A stretch of 38,358 nt of DNA from Massilia sp. ST3 (GTDB lineage Bacteria > Pseudomonadota > Gammaproteobacteria > Burkholderiales > Burkholderiaceae_D). Position numbers and translations under genes: made by a program. This document shows positions 28,142 through 36,751 of this stretch, piece by piece; positions within the stretch are counted from its first letter, which is position 1, and each line of letters opens with the position of its first letter. The notes below the pieces were generated by a model that saw only the letters and a program-made list of their open reading frames with translations, made no database searches and was not told the origin of the DNA. The DNA is taken from assembly GCF_018119405.1 (NCBI RefSeq), contig NZ_JAGPWC010000047.1, positions 1-38,358 on the forward strand, read 5' to 3'.

Positions 28142-28177
28142 AGCTTCCCTTCTCTTTTGGTGGGTGTGGTGTGCGTG

Positions 28178-30814
28178 TTACTTGAGTGCGGCGCGCACCT
28201 GCGGCAGCAGGCGCGCCTTTTGCGCGGCGCGGATGCGCACGCCGTTGCCGACGCGCTCGGCTTCGACCACGGCGTCCGGGCCGAAGTGCTTGCGCATATA
28301 GGCTTCCATCATGTCGGCATGGCGGGCGTCGGCCGAGGAACCGACGATCCCGGCGAACGTGCTATAGCGTCCGACCGCCTCCATGTTGTTCAGCAGCGCA
28401 TCGCGGTGGGCGGTGGCGAAGGCCCAGGTCTGGTCCAGGTGCTCGCCGGCCACGCCGTACAGCATGTAGGGGATCAGGTCGGGCGGGGTGTCGGGCGCGA
28501 CCAGGGCCTGCATGGTGCGCGCGGCCAGCGCCGGGTCCTGGGCGCTGGTGAGGGCCTTGCCGAAGCGGTTGCGCTCCTCGCTGTTGGGGGCGGCGGCGGC
28601 GCGCGCGGCCAGGGCGTCGTAGGTGGCGGCGTCGGCGTAGCGGCCGGCGGTGCCGATGACGAAATCGATCATGGCCGGCGACACCGCGTTCGGGTCCTGC
28701 AGGTAGCGCGCGAAACGGGCCTTGCCCTCGGCGATGGCCTGCGGATCGCCGGCGCGCGCCAGCGCGCCGGCCAGCATGGCGCGCAATTCGGCATCTTCGA
28801 CGGGTTCGCCCGGCTTTTCTTCCCAGCCCAGCTTCTGGAATTTCGGCTTGGCGAAACCGATCAGGAAGCGGCGGATCAGGGCCTGCTCGGGCTCGCCCCG
28901 CGCCAGCGAATCGAGGGTGCGCAGGTTGGACAGGATCGAATCCCACACCGCCAGGCGCGGCTCGTCGCCGTAGCTGGCGACCAGCTTCAGGTAGCCGTCC
29001 AGCTGCATGCGGCCGCTCGACACCATGCTCCAGGTATCGGTCAGCAGCTTCAGGCGGGTGGAGTCGCGCAGCTGCGGCGCCTGGGCCGCCAGGGCCTGGA
29101 AGCTGGCCGGGTCGTAGTGCACGCGGAAGTAGCCCACGCTGTAGGGGTCGACCACCAGCGCGCCTTCGCAGCTGGCCTGGGTGAAGGTCTTGCTCGGGCC
29201 GGACAGCAGCAGGGTCCAGGCCTTGCCGTTGACGGTGCCGACCTGCACCGGGATGTCCCACAAGCGTTTTTCAGGGGCCGGCTCGTCCAGGCGGTACTGC
29301 TCCTGCGACAGGGTGACCCTGCGCTTGCCGTTCTCGCAGGCCTGCTCCACTTTCACCAGCGGGAAGCCCGGCTGCCGGGTCCAGTCCGAGGCCAGCTTCT
29401 CGACCGGCTTGCCGGTGGCCTTTTCCAGCGCCTGCCACAGGTCGGCCGAGGTGGTATTCGAATACTGGTGCTTCGCCATATAGGCGCGGATGCCCTTGCG
29501 GAAGGGTTCCTCCCCAAGGTAGGCCTCGAGCATGCGCAGGAAGGCCTCGCCCTTGTGGTAGGTGATGGCGTCGAAGGCGGCGGCGGCCTGCTCCTCGTTG
29601 TCGATCCTGGCCTGGATCGGATGGGTGGTCTTGCGCGCGTCCAGGTTGAGCACGTACTCGCGCTCGGCGATGCCGCTCAGGTAGGGGCGCCATTCGGGAT
29701 GGAAGTGCTGGGTGGCCTTGGCCGCCATCCAGGAGGCGAAGCCTTCGTTCAGCCACAGGTTGTCCCACCAGGCCATGGTGACCAGGTTGCCGAACCACTG
29801 GTGTGCCAGCTCGTGGGCGTTGATGTCGAAGGACATCTTGCGGACCCGTTCCGGACTGCGCTTCGGGTCGACCAGCAGGGTCGGCTCGTTGTAGACGACG
29901 GCGCCCCAGTTTTCCATGGCGCCGTTGAAGCCGCCCGGAATCGCGATCTGGTCCAGCTTGGGCAGCGGATACGGGATGCCGAAGTAATCGTTGAAGTAGT
30001 GCAGCAGCTCGCGCGAGGCGGCCAGTGGGAAGGTGGCCGAGCCCAGCTTGCCCTCGGTGGTCACGATGCCGATGTCGACGCCGTCCTGCTCGCCCGCCAG
30101 GCGTTCCATCTCGCCCGCCACCAGCACCACCAGGTAGCTCGGCATTTTCGGCGTGTTGCCGAAGGAGATGCGCTGCATGCCGCCGGCGAGGGCTTCGCGC
30201 GTTTCGATCGGGGTGGTGGAATAGGCCTTGAAGTTACCCGGCACGTCGACAGTCAGCTTGAAGCGGGCGCGGAAGGCCGGTTCGTCCCAGGTCGGCAGCA
30301 CGCGCCGTGCGTCGCTCGGGGCCATGGTGGTGGCGATCAGCTTCTTGTCCGCCCCGCCCGCCTTGTAGTTCACGTAGAACAGGCCGCGCGCCTCGCGCGT
30401 GATCAGGCCGCGGAACTGGAGCGCCAGCTGGTATTTACCCGGCGCCAGCGGCTGGGCGAGCTCGAAGCGCAGGGTTTGCGCCTTGCGGTCCAGGATGGGC
30501 GTCAGCCTGGCTTGCTTGCCACCCTGGCCGGACAGGCTGGCGGCCTCGATCTCCATGTTGTCGGCATTCAGCATGATGGCCGAGGTGGGCTTCAGGACCT
30601 CGATGTCGACCGTCTGGCTGCCGCGGAAGCTGTTGCCGGGGACGTCGGCCACCAGGTGGGCTGTGTACTGGATGGGGACCACGTCCTTGGGCAGCTTGCC
30701 GGGAGTGGCGGCAAACGAATACGGCGCCTCGGCCTGGGCGGGGGCAATGGCGGTGGCTGCCGCAAAAGCTAGCGCAAGGGCAGCGGCGGTGCGCGTGACC
30801 GGCATGTGTCTCAT
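28178..30814 (-). CDS. M1-family zinc aminopeptidase
   Basis: 878 residues with a signal peptide (MPVTRTAAALALAFAAATAIAPAQA after a possible earlier MRH start). The exopeptidase motif GAMENWG and the zinc site H334-E335-x2-H338 (HELAHQWFGN) with E357 (NLWLNEGF) are intact. The C-terminal ERAP1-like helical domain is complete. It removes N-terminal residues from peptides, presumably in the periplasm; close to the puromycin-sensitive/PepN-like group. It is first in a probable operon with the M13 endopeptidase, suggesting joint peptide degradation. Confidence 0.95.
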   Translation of the reverse strand: MRHMPVTRTAAALALAFAAATAIAPAQAEAPYSFAATPGKLPKDVVPIQYTAHLVADVPGNSFRGSQTVDIEVLKPTSAIMLNADNMEIEAASLSGQGGKQARLTPILDRKAQTLRFELAQPLAPGKYQLALQFRGLITREARGLFYVNYKAGGADKKLIATTMAPSDARRVLPTWDEPAFRARFKLTVDVPGNFKAYSTTPIETREALAGGMQRISFGNTPKMPSYLVVLVAGEMERLAGEQDGVDIGIVTTEGKLGSATFPLAASRELLHYFNDYFGIPYPLPKLDQIAIPGGFNGAMENWGAVVYNEPTLLVDPKRSPERVRKMSFDINAHELAHQWFGNLVTMAWWDNLWLNEGFASWMAAKATQHFHPEWRPYLSGIAEREYVLNLDARKTTHPIQARIDNEEQAAAAFDAITYHKGEAFLRMLEAYLGEEPFRKGIRAYMAKHQYSNTTSADLWQALEKATGKPVEKLASDWTRQPGFPLVKVEQACENGKRRVTLSQEQYRLDEPAPEKRLWDIPVQVGTVNGKAWTLLLSGPSKTFTQASCEGALVVDPYSVGYFRVHYDPASFQALAAQAPQLRDSTRLKLLTDTWSMVSSGRMQLDGYLKLVASYGDEPRLAVWDSILSNLRTLDSLARGEPEQALIRRFLIGFAKPKFQKLGWEEKPGEPVEDAELRAMLAGALARAGDPQAIAEGKARFARYLQDPNAVSPAMIDFVIGTAGRYADAATYDALAARAAAAPNSEERNRFGKALTSAQDPALAARTMQALVAPDTPPDLIPYMLYGVAGEHLDQTWAFATAHRDALLNNMEAVGRYSTFAGIVGSSADARHADMMEAYMRKHFGPDAVVEAERVGNGVRIRAAQKARLLPQVRAALK

Positions 30815-30919
30815 ATGTCTCTCTCGTTCTTGTTCAGGCGTCCGGACTGCGCCGAATGCGCAACAACTCAGGCTGCACTCTAAGCAAGCGGCTTATCGCA
30901 CGCGCTGCAAATGCGACAG

Positions 30920-30955
30920 ACTGCAGAAAACGGGGCCAAACTGCATAAAAGGGGG
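30920..30955. repeat. Two direct repeats spaced 20 bp
   Basis: ACTGCAGAAAACGGGG (30920-30935) and ACTGCATAAAAGGGGG (30940-30955) match at 14 of 16 positions and are offset by 20 bp, two helical turns. It is a candidate tandem binding site about 105-140 bases upstream of the M1 peptidase start. Confidence 0.5.
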
Positions 30956-31055
30956 AATAGCGCGCACCGCGTGGAAGCGTCCAGGCGGCTTATTGATGCA
31001 ATCTCGGCAACTTTTCTTTACCTTGGAAAATATTCAAATATTTTTTAAAAAACCC

Positions 31056-31082
31056 TCAAGTTCCCGAAAGCGCGTCCGATAA
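31056..31082 (+). promoter_or_regulatory. Sigma-28 (FliA) promoter of the fliT-like gene
   Basis: TCAAGTTC (31056-31063), an 11-base spacer and TCCGATAA (31075-31082) match the flagellar consensus TAAAGTTT-N11-GCCGATAA at 13 of 16 positions with exact spacing. An A/T-rich block lies directly upstream. Confidence 0.85.
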
Positions 31083-31133
31083 CGATGTAGACAACCGGCA
31101 ATCCGGCCGGCGTTTCCAGCCCTTGGTGCTCTC

Positions 31134-31415
31134 ATGACCGCGAACGAAGTCCTCTCGATGTACGAAAACCTGGCCGCCGTGACCGGCCAGATGGCGAGCG
31201 CGGCCCAAGCTGGCGACTGGAAGAACTTCGAGCAGCTCGGCGCCGAAGCCAAGGTGGAAGCGCGTGTCGCCGCCACCGGCGTGCCGGCCCTGGACGGCGC
31301 CAAGCGCCTGCGCAAGATCGACCTGCTCAAGCAGCTGATGGCCAACGACCGCGCGATCCGCGACGTGACCGACCCGTGGATGGGGCAGCTGGACCGTGCG
31401 ATGCAGGCGCACTGA
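31134..31415 (+). CDS. fliT: FliT-like flagellar chaperone
   Basis: 93 residues, almost entirely helical: ANEVLSMYENLAAVTGQMASAAQAGDWKNFEQLGAEAKVEAR, then KRLRKIDLLKQLMANDRAIRDVTDPWMGQLDRAM. Length, the AGDW motif and the late IRDVxxPWM segment fit the FliT family, chaperones of the filament cap protein FliD. The sigma-28 promoter 52 bases upstream supports a flagellar role. It is odd that no fliD or fliS is adjacent. The ribosome site before 31134 is weak; another ATG lies at residue 9. Confidence 0.75.
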   Translation: MTANEVLSMYENLAAVTGQMASAAQAGDWKNFEQLGAEAKVEARVAATGVPALDGAKRLRKIDLLKQLMANDRAIRDVTDPWMGQLDRAMQAH

Positions 31416-31436
31416 TCAGGAACTTGCAAGGATGAC

Positions 31437-31461
31437 AAAAGGCGCTTCGGGCGCCTTTTTT
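31437..31461 (+). terminator. Terminator after the fliT-like gene
   Basis: AAAAGGCGC (31437-31445) pairs with GCGCCTTTT (31451-31459) across a 5-base loop (TTCGG); the T-run continues to 31461. Confidence 0.92.
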
Positions 31462-31470
31462 GTTGCCCTT

Positions 31471-31503
31471 CGTAGGGTTGGCGGCGCAGCCGCCAACCCT
31501 ACG
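31471..31503. repeat. Perfect 33-bp palindrome (GTAGGGTTGGCGGC family)
   Basis: A perfect 15-bp stem (31471-31485 with 31489-31503) with loop GCA. A degenerate second copy follows at about 31521-31554 (AGTAGGGT...GCGGCGAAGCCG...AACCCAG). The right end, ACCCTACG, is also found in the palindrome at 14438-14464. Confidence 0.8.
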
Positions 31504-31567
31504 TCCGATGGACGGTTTGGAGTAGGGTCGCCCGGCGGCGAAGCCGTCAACCCAGTATCCGCAAATG

Positions 31568-31591
31568 AAAAAAGCGCCCGCAGGCGCTTTT
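31568..31591 (-). terminator. Terminator of the candidate small RNA
   Basis: On the minus strand AAAAGCGCC (31591-31583) pairs with GGCGCTTTT (31578-31570) across loop TGCG, with six T residues (31573-31568) at the end. Confidence 0.9.
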
Positions 31592-31812
31592 GATGCAACC
31601 GAGCCAAAGGCTCAGCCGCGGAATGTGGAGAGCGAGCACCAGGTATCTCCTGGTGTCGCCTCTTGCCGGTTGCTTCCGGCGTCCACCGCCGCTGTAGGCT
31701 AGTGGACTGCTTCCGGACACAGGCGTTTGTTCAACGTTCGTCTGCGTATCGCGCCACGCTATCGGTGGTGGCTGCGCCAGACCCTGCGCCGTTTGTGATC
31801 TCGACGACCACG
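31568..31812 (-). ncRNA. Candidate structured small RNA
   Basis: About 245 nt between its own promoter (below) and a strong terminator, with no credible peptide. On the minus strand the 5' end CCGTGG (31813-31808) can pair with CCGCGG (31621-31616), closing a branched fold. Inside are consecutive hairpins: GTCCAC/GTGGAC (31702-31707 with 31681-31686), GCCGG/CCGGC (31665-31680) and CACCAGG-AGATA-CCTGGTG (31637-31655), the last presenting an AGGAGA Shine-Dalgarno-like motif. GAGCC-GGCTC (31601-31613) precedes the terminator. I do not find 6S RNA hallmarks. It could belong to the betaproteobacterial toxic small RNA family in Rfam, from memory and unverified. Confidence 0.6.
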
Positions 31813-31817
31813 GATTG

Positions 31818-31847
31818 AGTATAACGCAAAATTTAAACTTGTGTAGA
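31818..31847 (-). promoter_or_regulatory. Promoter of the candidate small RNA
   Basis: On the minus strand TCTACA (31847-31842), 18 bases, TATACT (31823-31818). The -35 overlaps the last codons of the FimV-like gene and the -10 sits just past its stop (31833). Transcription would begin near 31812. Confidence 0.62.
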
Positions 31848-32891
31848 CGTCTCGTGCGCGCCCTCTTCCAGCCCCGGCTCGACGGCTTCCGGCGCAGCTT
31901 CCGTGGCCGATTTCTTGCGCGCGAAACGCTGGCGCAGGCGCGCCGCCATGGACAGCTTCGGCTCCACGGGCGCCTTCTTGCGCCGCTTCGCCACCAGGAT
32001 ACCGCCGCCGAGTGCCACCAGGGCCGCGACGGCGCCGCCGATCCAGCCCCAGGGCGTCTCGTCCACCGGTTCCGGCTGGGGCTTCTTGCGCAGCTTGTGC
32101 GCCTTGGGCTTGGCCGGCTTGGGCGTGGTCACCGCCGCCGGGCTGGCGCCCATCGCCACCTGCAGCACCTTGACCTTGTCCTCCAGCACGCCGATCTGCT
32201 CGCGCAGCTGGGCGTTTTTGTAGTCGAGGGCCGCGCAGACCTTCGGTGACGCGGGCTGCACGGCAGGCGCGCAACTGCCCGGCGCCGGGGCCGCGGGCGC
32301 CAGGACGATCGGCGCGGCAGCCTTCTCGGCCTTGAGCACAGGCGCAGGCTTGGGCTGCGGCGGCTTGGCTGCGGGCTTGGGTGCGGGTTTGGCGACGGCC
32401 ACCGGCGCCTCCACGGCCGCCTTGACCGGAGCGGGAGTGGGAGCAAGAACCGGCACGGCAGCCGGCACCGGCACGGGAGTGGGCGCGGGCGCGGGCGGCG
32501 GCGCCGGATTCGGGTCCGGCGACAGCCACAAGGTCGCGAGCCGCACGGTCCGCTGGCTGCCGTCCGCCAGCTCGAGGTAGAGATGCAGGTGGCTCGCCTC
32601 CACCGGCGCGCGCGAAGTGACGTGCAGGAACTGCCGCCCGTCGCGCTGCATGACGGACATGTTCAGGGTCGACAGCACGTGCGGCATGCCGATATTGGCG
32701 CCGCGGTAGACGTTGGGATGGGCGAGCCGCACCTGGACCGGCGCCGCGGCGTTCTCGACCAGGGTCAGCTCGATGTCGGCCACGAGCGGCTGCCCCATAT
32801 GGGAGCTGACACGCGCTTCGCCCAGTTCGGCAGCGCCGGCGGCACCCGCGAGGAGTGCGCAAGACAATAACAGTGGGGAGCGGAAAACCAT
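31833..32891 (-). CDS. FimV-like inner membrane protein
   Basis: 352 residues. A signal peptide (MVFRSPLLLSCALLAGAAGAAEL) leads into the FimV N-terminal domain (GEARVSSHMGQPLVADIELTLVEN to about residue 125, ending TLWLSPD). A long Pro/Ala/Lys-rich region (125-215) precedes a coiled-coil stretch (YKNAQLREQIGVLEDKVKVLQ). A membrane helix near residues 275-293 (WIGGAVAALVALGGGILVA) and a short basic cytoplasmic tail end the protein. FimV proteins organise polar structures and type IV pili; this one is much shorter and lacks an obvious LysM motif or TPR tail, so the role is uncertain. Divergent from fumC. Confidence 0.83.
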   Translation of the reverse strand: MVFRSPLLLSCALLAGAAGAAELGEARVSSHMGQPLVADIELTLVENAAAPVQVRLAHPNVYRGANIGMPHVLSTLNMSVMQRDGRQFLHVTSRAPVEASHLHLYLELADGSQRTVRLATLWLSPDPNPAPPPAPAPTPVPVPAAVPVLAPTPAPVKAAVEAPVAVAKPAPKPAAKPPQPKPAPVLKAEKAAAPIVLAPAAPAPGSCAPAVQPASPKVCAALDYKNAQLREQIGVLEDKVKVLQVAMGASPAAVTTPKPAKPKAHKLRKKPQPEPVDETPWGWIGGAVAALVALGGGILVAKRRKKAPVEPKLSMAARLRQRFARKKSATEAAPEAVEPGLEEGAHETSTQV

Positions 32892-32989
32892 GGCGGAGCA
32901 GAAAAGTGAAGCCTGAACGTAAATAACGGCCAGTGCGCTAAACTCTTTAGTCCCAGCCGTGTTAACGAGAACCAGAACAGGACTTGTCT

Positions 32990-34384
32990 ATGGAAAACAG
33001 GATTGAGAAGGACAGCTTCGGCCCCATCGAGGTGCCGGCGGACCGCTTGTGGGGCGCGCAGACCCAGCGCTCGCTCCACCACTTCCATATCTCGACCGAG
33101 CGCATGGCGCCGGAACTGGTCGCGGCCCTGGCCCAGGTCAAGCGCGCCGCCGCGGCCGTCAACCGCTCGCTCGGCAAGCTGCCGGCCGACAAGGCCAACG
33201 CCATCATCCAGGCCGCCGACGAAGTCCTCGACGGCCGTCACCCGGACGAATTCCCCCTGGCCGTGTGGCAGACCGGCTCCGGCACCCAGAGCAACATGAA
33301 CATGAACGAGGTGCTGGCCAACCGCGGCTCCGAGCTGCTGGGCGGCGAGCGCGGCGAGGCGCGCCTGCTGCACCCGAACGACCATGTCAACATGGGCCAG
33401 TCCTCGAACGACATCTTCCCGACCGCCATGCACGTGGCGGCCGCGATCGCCGTCGCCAAGGGCGTGCTGCCAGCCCTGGCCAAACTGCGCCAGACGCTGG
33501 AGATCAAGTCGCGCGACTTCGCCGACATCGTCAAGATCGGCCGCACCCACCTGCAGGACGCCACCCCGCTCACCCTGGGCCAGGAATTCTCCGGCTACGT
33601 CGCCCAGCTCGAATACTCGGAACAGGCGATCAAGGCTTCCCTGCCCGGCCTGCTGCTGCTGGCAGCGGGCGGCACCGCCGTCGGCACCGGCCTGAACGCG
33701 CACCCGGACTTCGCGCCGCGCATCGCCGCCGAACTGGGCTCGCGCACCGGCCTGGCCTTCAAGAGCGCGCCCAACAAGTTCATGGCCCTGGCCGGCCACG
33801 ACGCCATGGTCGCCGCCCATGGCGCTTTCAAGACCCTGGCCACGGCCTTGATGAAGATCGCCAACGACGTGCGCTGGATGGCTTCCGGCCCGCGCTCCGG
33901 CCTGGGCGAGATCACGATTCCCGAGAACGAGCCGGGCAGCTCGATCATGCCGGGCAAGGTCAACCCGACCCAGTGCGAAGCCCTCACCATGCTGTGCTGC
34001 CAGGTGTTCGGCAACGACGTGGCGATCACGGTCGGCGGCTCGCAGGGCAATTTCGAGCTGAACGTGTTCAAGCCCATGATTGCGCACAACTTCCTGCAGA
34101 GTGCGCGGGTCCTGGCGGACGGCATGCGCTCCTTCGACGAACACTGCGCCAAGGGTATCGAGCCGAACCACGCCCGGATCGGCGAGCTGATGGAAAAATC
34201 GCTGATGCTGGTGACCGCGCTGGCGCCGCATATCGGGTATGATCGCGCCGCGCAGATCGCCAAGAAGGCCTCCAGCGAAGGCCTGACCCTGCGCCAGGCC
34301 GCGCTCCAGAGCGGCTTCGTCGACGAACAGCAGTTCGAGCAGTGGATCGTCCCGATCGAGATGACGCGGCCGGACCGCGTCTGA
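32990..34384 (+). CDS. fumC: Class II fumarate hydratase FumC
   Basis: 464 residues of the fumarase/aspartase superfamily. Signatures in order: [55 protein letters not shown] and the lyase loop [15 protein letters not shown] with the catalytic serine. It interconverts fumarate and malate in the TCA cycle without an iron-sulfur cluster. The ATG at 32990 has a CAGGA site 8 bases upstream; a TTG two codons earlier is less likely. The S4-domain gene follows after 57 bases. Confidence 0.97.
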   Translation: MENRIEKDSFGPIEVPADRLWGAQTQRSLHHFHISTERMAPELVAALAQVKRAAAAVNRSLGKLPADKANAIIQAADEVLDGRHPDEFPLAVWQTGSGTQSNMNMNEVLANRGSELLGGERGEARLLHPNDHVNMGQSSNDIFPTAMHVAAAIAVAKGVLPALAKLRQTLEIKSRDFADIVKIGRTHLQDATPLTLGQEFSGYVAQLEYSEQAIKASLPGLLLLAAGGTAVGTGLNAHPDFAPRIAAELGSRTGLAFKSAPNKFMALAGHDAMVAAHGAFKTLATALMKIANDVRWMASGPRSGLGEITIPENEPGSSIMPGKVNPTQCEALTMLCCQVFGNDVAITVGGSQGNFELNVFKPMIAHNFLQSARVLADGMRSFDEHCAKGIEPNHARIGELMEKSLMLVTALAPHIGYDRAAQIAKKASSEGLTLRQAALQSGFVDEQQFEQWIVPIEMTRPDRV

Positions 34385-34441
34385 ACACCGCTCAGGCGGC
34401 CTCGTCTATCGTACGCCGCCCTTACCCACCCCGAGGATAAA

Positions 34442-34654
34442 ATGCAAAAAATAGTTTTCGATTTGACATCAGAATTCGTCGAGGTCAACCAGCTGCTCAA
34501 GCTGGTCGGCCTGGTCGACAGCGGCGGCGCCGGCAAGAACATGGTCGCCAGCGGCGCGGTGTCGGTCGATGGGAAACAGGAGCTGCGCAAGACCGCCAAG
34601 ATTCGCAGCGGACAGACCGTCACGATCGGCGATTTGCAGATTCGCGTGCAATAA
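34442..34654 (+). CDS. S4-domain RNA-binding protein (YbcJ-like)
   Basis: 70 residues forming one S4 fold: FVEVNQLLKLVGLVDSGGAGKNMVASGAVSVDGKQELRKTAKIRSGQTVTIG. The motif order (helix pair, GAVxVDGxxExRK, RxGQ-VxxG) matches YbcJ/YaaA-like stand-alone S4 proteins that bind structured RNA, probably rRNA. It may be cotranscribed with fumC. No catalytic domain is attached. Confidence 0.92.
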   Translation: MQKIVFDLTSEFVEVNQLLKLVGLVDSGGAGKNMVASGAVSVDGKQELRKTAKIRSGQTVTIGDLQIRVQ

Positions 34655-34713
34655 GCCGCTACTGCGCGAGCAGGAACGCGTTCCAGATGTGTCGGCTATG
34701 TTTGCGCGCTAAC

Positions 34714-34745
34714 AAACAAAGCGGGGCTTCCTTGTTTATATTTTA
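34714..34745 (+). terminator. Possible weak terminator after the S4 gene
   Basis: AAACAA (34714-34719) can pair with TTGTTT (34732-34737), and AGC with GCT inside, followed by ATATTTT. The stem is AT-rich and bulged, so function is doubtful. Confidence 0.3.
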
Positions 34746-34778
34746 AGACGTCATCAATCGGTCTCAAAGGTGAAGACG

Positions 34779-35063
34779 ATGGAAACCCCGGAACACCGTC
34801 CGCAGTCCCAGGAACAGCTGATCGGCGACCTGCGGCTCGTGATCGAAAACGCGGAAGAACTGCTCAAGAATACCGACCACTACTCGAGCGCCCTCTACCA
34901 GAGCGCGCGCGCCAAGCTGGCGCTGGCGCTGGAGGCGGCGAACGAGGAGCTGGCGCGCTTCGAGGACGCCCAGCTGGAGCGCATGATGGCCGCCACCCGC
35001 GCCGCCAACGAGCGCTTCCGCGACCGCAGCGGCGAAGACCGCATCCTGCGCGCCTTCCACTGA
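34779..35063 (+). CDS. Short DUF883 (ElaB/YqjD)-like protein without membrane anchor
   Basis: 94 residues. The helical block QEQLIGDLRLVIENAEELLKNTDHYSSALYQSARAKLALALEAANEEL matches DUF883, whose members bind ribosomes through an N-terminal helix and anchor by a C-terminal membrane segment with a GxxxG motif. Here that segment is missing: the protein ends AANERFRDRSGEDRILRAFH. The start at 34779 has an AAAGG ribosome site; GTG at 34770 is an alternative. It is convergent with the bufferin operon. Confidence 0.75.
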   Translation: METPEHRPQSQEQLIGDLRLVIENAEELLKNTDHYSSALYQSARAKLALALEAANEELARFEDAQLERMMAATRAANERFRDRSGEDRILRAFH

Positions 35064-35105
35064 GCCCCGCCTGACGCGGCCTCCCTACTCTCCCGGATTC
35101 TTGCG

Positions 35106-36746
35106 CTACCGGGCGTCGTCCGCCGCAATCGCCGCCACGACGCCCAGCTCGAACCAGCGGCGCAGCATTGCGCCGATGTCCGGCACCTCTCCTCCCCCCG
35201 CTTCCGTATCGTGCAGCGCGGCGTCCAGCGCAGCCGCCAATGTGTCGCCAGCCATCAGGCGCGCCAGGGCCAGGTCCTCGAAGCGGCCGATCTCCACCAC
35301 CTCCCCGTTCCAGCTCTTGCGCAGGACCAGCGCATAGCCGTCTCCTTCCATCGTTTCCGGAAAGGCCGGGCCGCCGTCCTGGTGGGCCAGCCACAGCCGC
35401 GCCACGGCCCAGCGGCTGCGCAGCAGCGCGCAGGACGGGTGCAGCACCAGGCGGGCGTCCGCCAGCCGCGCCGGATCGAAGCCCGCGAGAATCTGGACGT
35501 CCAGCGGCGCCACGTCCGGCGCCTGCCAGGCCAGGTGCAAGGCCCATTCGAGGCGCGCCATGTCGGCCAGCCAGGGAAATTCGGCGGCAGGCGCGAAGCC
35601 ATCCAGGAAGGACGCGAAGTGCGCGCCGAAGCGGTTCAGGTCGGGGTCTTGCGAGGGGTGCGCCTTGCCGTAGGCGCGCGCCAGGCCGCCGAAATAGTCC
35701 GCGCCCACCAATTGAAAGATGACGGGATAGGCATTGGCCAGGGCGCGGCGCCAGTTTTCGGCCAGGTTGCCGCGGTAGACGCCAAGTCGCGCGGGATCGC
35801 CGCGCAGCTCCGGCAGCGCCGTGGCTGCGTCCACCAGCGCCTGGCCGAAACGCTGCTGGAGGCCGGCGGCCTCCAGCGCCGCGGTGTCGCCGGCGAAGGG
35901 CGCCAGGGCTTGCGCCACGGGTGTGGGCGCCTCGTACCGCTGCGCGATCGCGCGCGCCTTGTCCGCCTCGCCCAGCAGCACGCCGAGCGCCGGCACGTCC
36001 GTATCCCATTCGACCAGCGAGGGCACGCGTCCGAAGCGTTCGAGCGCCGCGCGGTACAGCGCCCACACGGGCGGCGCGATCGCCGCGCCATGGTGGTCGA
36101 TCACGGCGGCCGGCGTCTCGAGATGGCCGCCCAGGTGGAGCTCGCCCACACTCCCCACGGGCAGCGCGGCGATCGCCGCCAGCGCGTCTTCGCCGTGGTT
36201 GCGCTGGTTGACGTACAGGTTGTTCACGTCGAGCAGGATGCCGCAGCCCGTGCGCCGCGCCAGCTCGGCCAGGAAGGCGGCCTCGCTCATCGCGTCGCCC
36301 TGGAAGCGCACATAGGCGGACACGTTCTCGACCAGGATGCGGCGGCGCAGCAGCTCCTGCACGCGCTGGACACGGGAGCACAGCAGGCCAAGGGCGGCGT
36401 CGTCGAGCTGCAGCGGCAGCAGGTCGTTGAGCTGGCGGTCGCCGAGCGCGCCCCAGCACAGGTGCTCGGACACCAGGAAGGGATCGACCGCCTCGACCAG
36501 CGCGCGCACGCGCGCCAGGTGGGCCTCGGAAAAGCCGCGCGCGGAGCCCAGCCCCAGGCCCACGCCATGGAGGCTGAGCGGGTAGTCCTGGCGCAGGCGG
36601 CGCAGCACGTGCCAGTCCCAGCCGGCGCGGGCCAGGTAGTTTTCCGAATGGACTTCGATCCAGCCGACCGGCTGGCGCCCTTCGAGGAAGGCGCGGACGT
36701 GGGGCGGGCGCAAGCCGACGCCGACGCCCGCCTGCGACAGGTACAT
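35106..36746 (-). CDS. Fused BufB-BufC (DUF692-DUF2063) bufferin maturation enzyme
   Basis: 546 residues. Residues 1-about 275 form a DUF692 TIM barrel of the MbnB/BufB multinuclear iron oxidase type. Candidate metal ligands are H60 (SLHGVG), H95 (SEHLCW), E140 (VENV), N175 ([10 protein letters not shown]), H204/H208 (ELHLGGH), D217-H218 and E246 (VEWDTD). Residues about 290-546 form a DUF2063 (BufC/MbnC-like) partner: [10 protein letters not shown], then [29 protein letters not shown] and [16 protein letters not shown]. These are usually two genes; here no stop or ATG separates them. Such pairs convert precursor cysteines to copper-binding heterocycles. The ATG lies 5 bases after bufA, implying coupled translation. 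Confidence 0.9.
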   Translation of the reverse strand: MYLSQAGVGVGLRPPHVRAFLEGRQPVGWIEVHSENYLARAGWDWHVLRRLRQDYPLSLHGVGLGLGSARGFSEAHLARVRALVEAVDPFLVSEHLCWGALGDRQLNDLLPLQLDDAALGLLCSRVQRVQELLRRRILVENVSAYVRFQGDAMSEAAFLAELARRTGCGILLDVNNLYVNQRNHGEDALAAIAALPVGSVGELHLGGHLETPAAVIDHHGAAIAPPVWALYRAALERFGRVPSLVEWDTDVPALGVLLGEADKARAIAQRYEAPTPVAQALAPFAGDTAALEAAGLQQRFGQALVDAATALPELRGDPARLGVYRGNLAENWRRALANAYPVIFQLVGADYFGGLARAYGKAHPSQDPDLNRFGAHFASFLDGFAPAAEFPWLADMARLEWALHLAWQAPDVAPLDVQILAGFDPARLADARLVLHPSCALLRSRWAVARLWLAHQDGGPAFPETMEGDGYALVLRKSWNGEVVEIGRFEDLALARLMAGDTLAAALDAALHDTEAGGGEVPDIGAMLRRWFELGVVAAIAADDAR

Positions 36747-36751
36747 GGGAC

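Larger units (their letters stand above)
30815..31133. other. Divergent control region, M1 peptidase / fliT-like gene
   Basis: 319 bases without a gene. It contains a pair of direct repeats (30920-30955), an AT-rich block with runs of A and T (31015-31053) and, just after it, a sigma-28 promoter (31056-31082). A GC-rich inverted repeat lies at about 31094-31108. The promoter of the peptidase operon (leftward) was not recognised with confidence. Confidence 0.65.

Noticed and set aside
26198..30772. A 1524-codon open frame on the plus strand opposite the M1 and M13 peptidase genes
   Set aside because: It is the antisense shadow of two well-identified genes in GC-rich DNA; its His/Gly/Arg/Gln-rich product resembles no family.
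31416..31607. Short frames over the palindrome region
   Set aside because: They consist of terminator and repeat sequence; no ribosome site or family similarity.
31568..31812. 6S RNA as identity of the small RNA
   Set aside because: I could not find the single long hairpin with a central bubble; several separate hairpins fit better.
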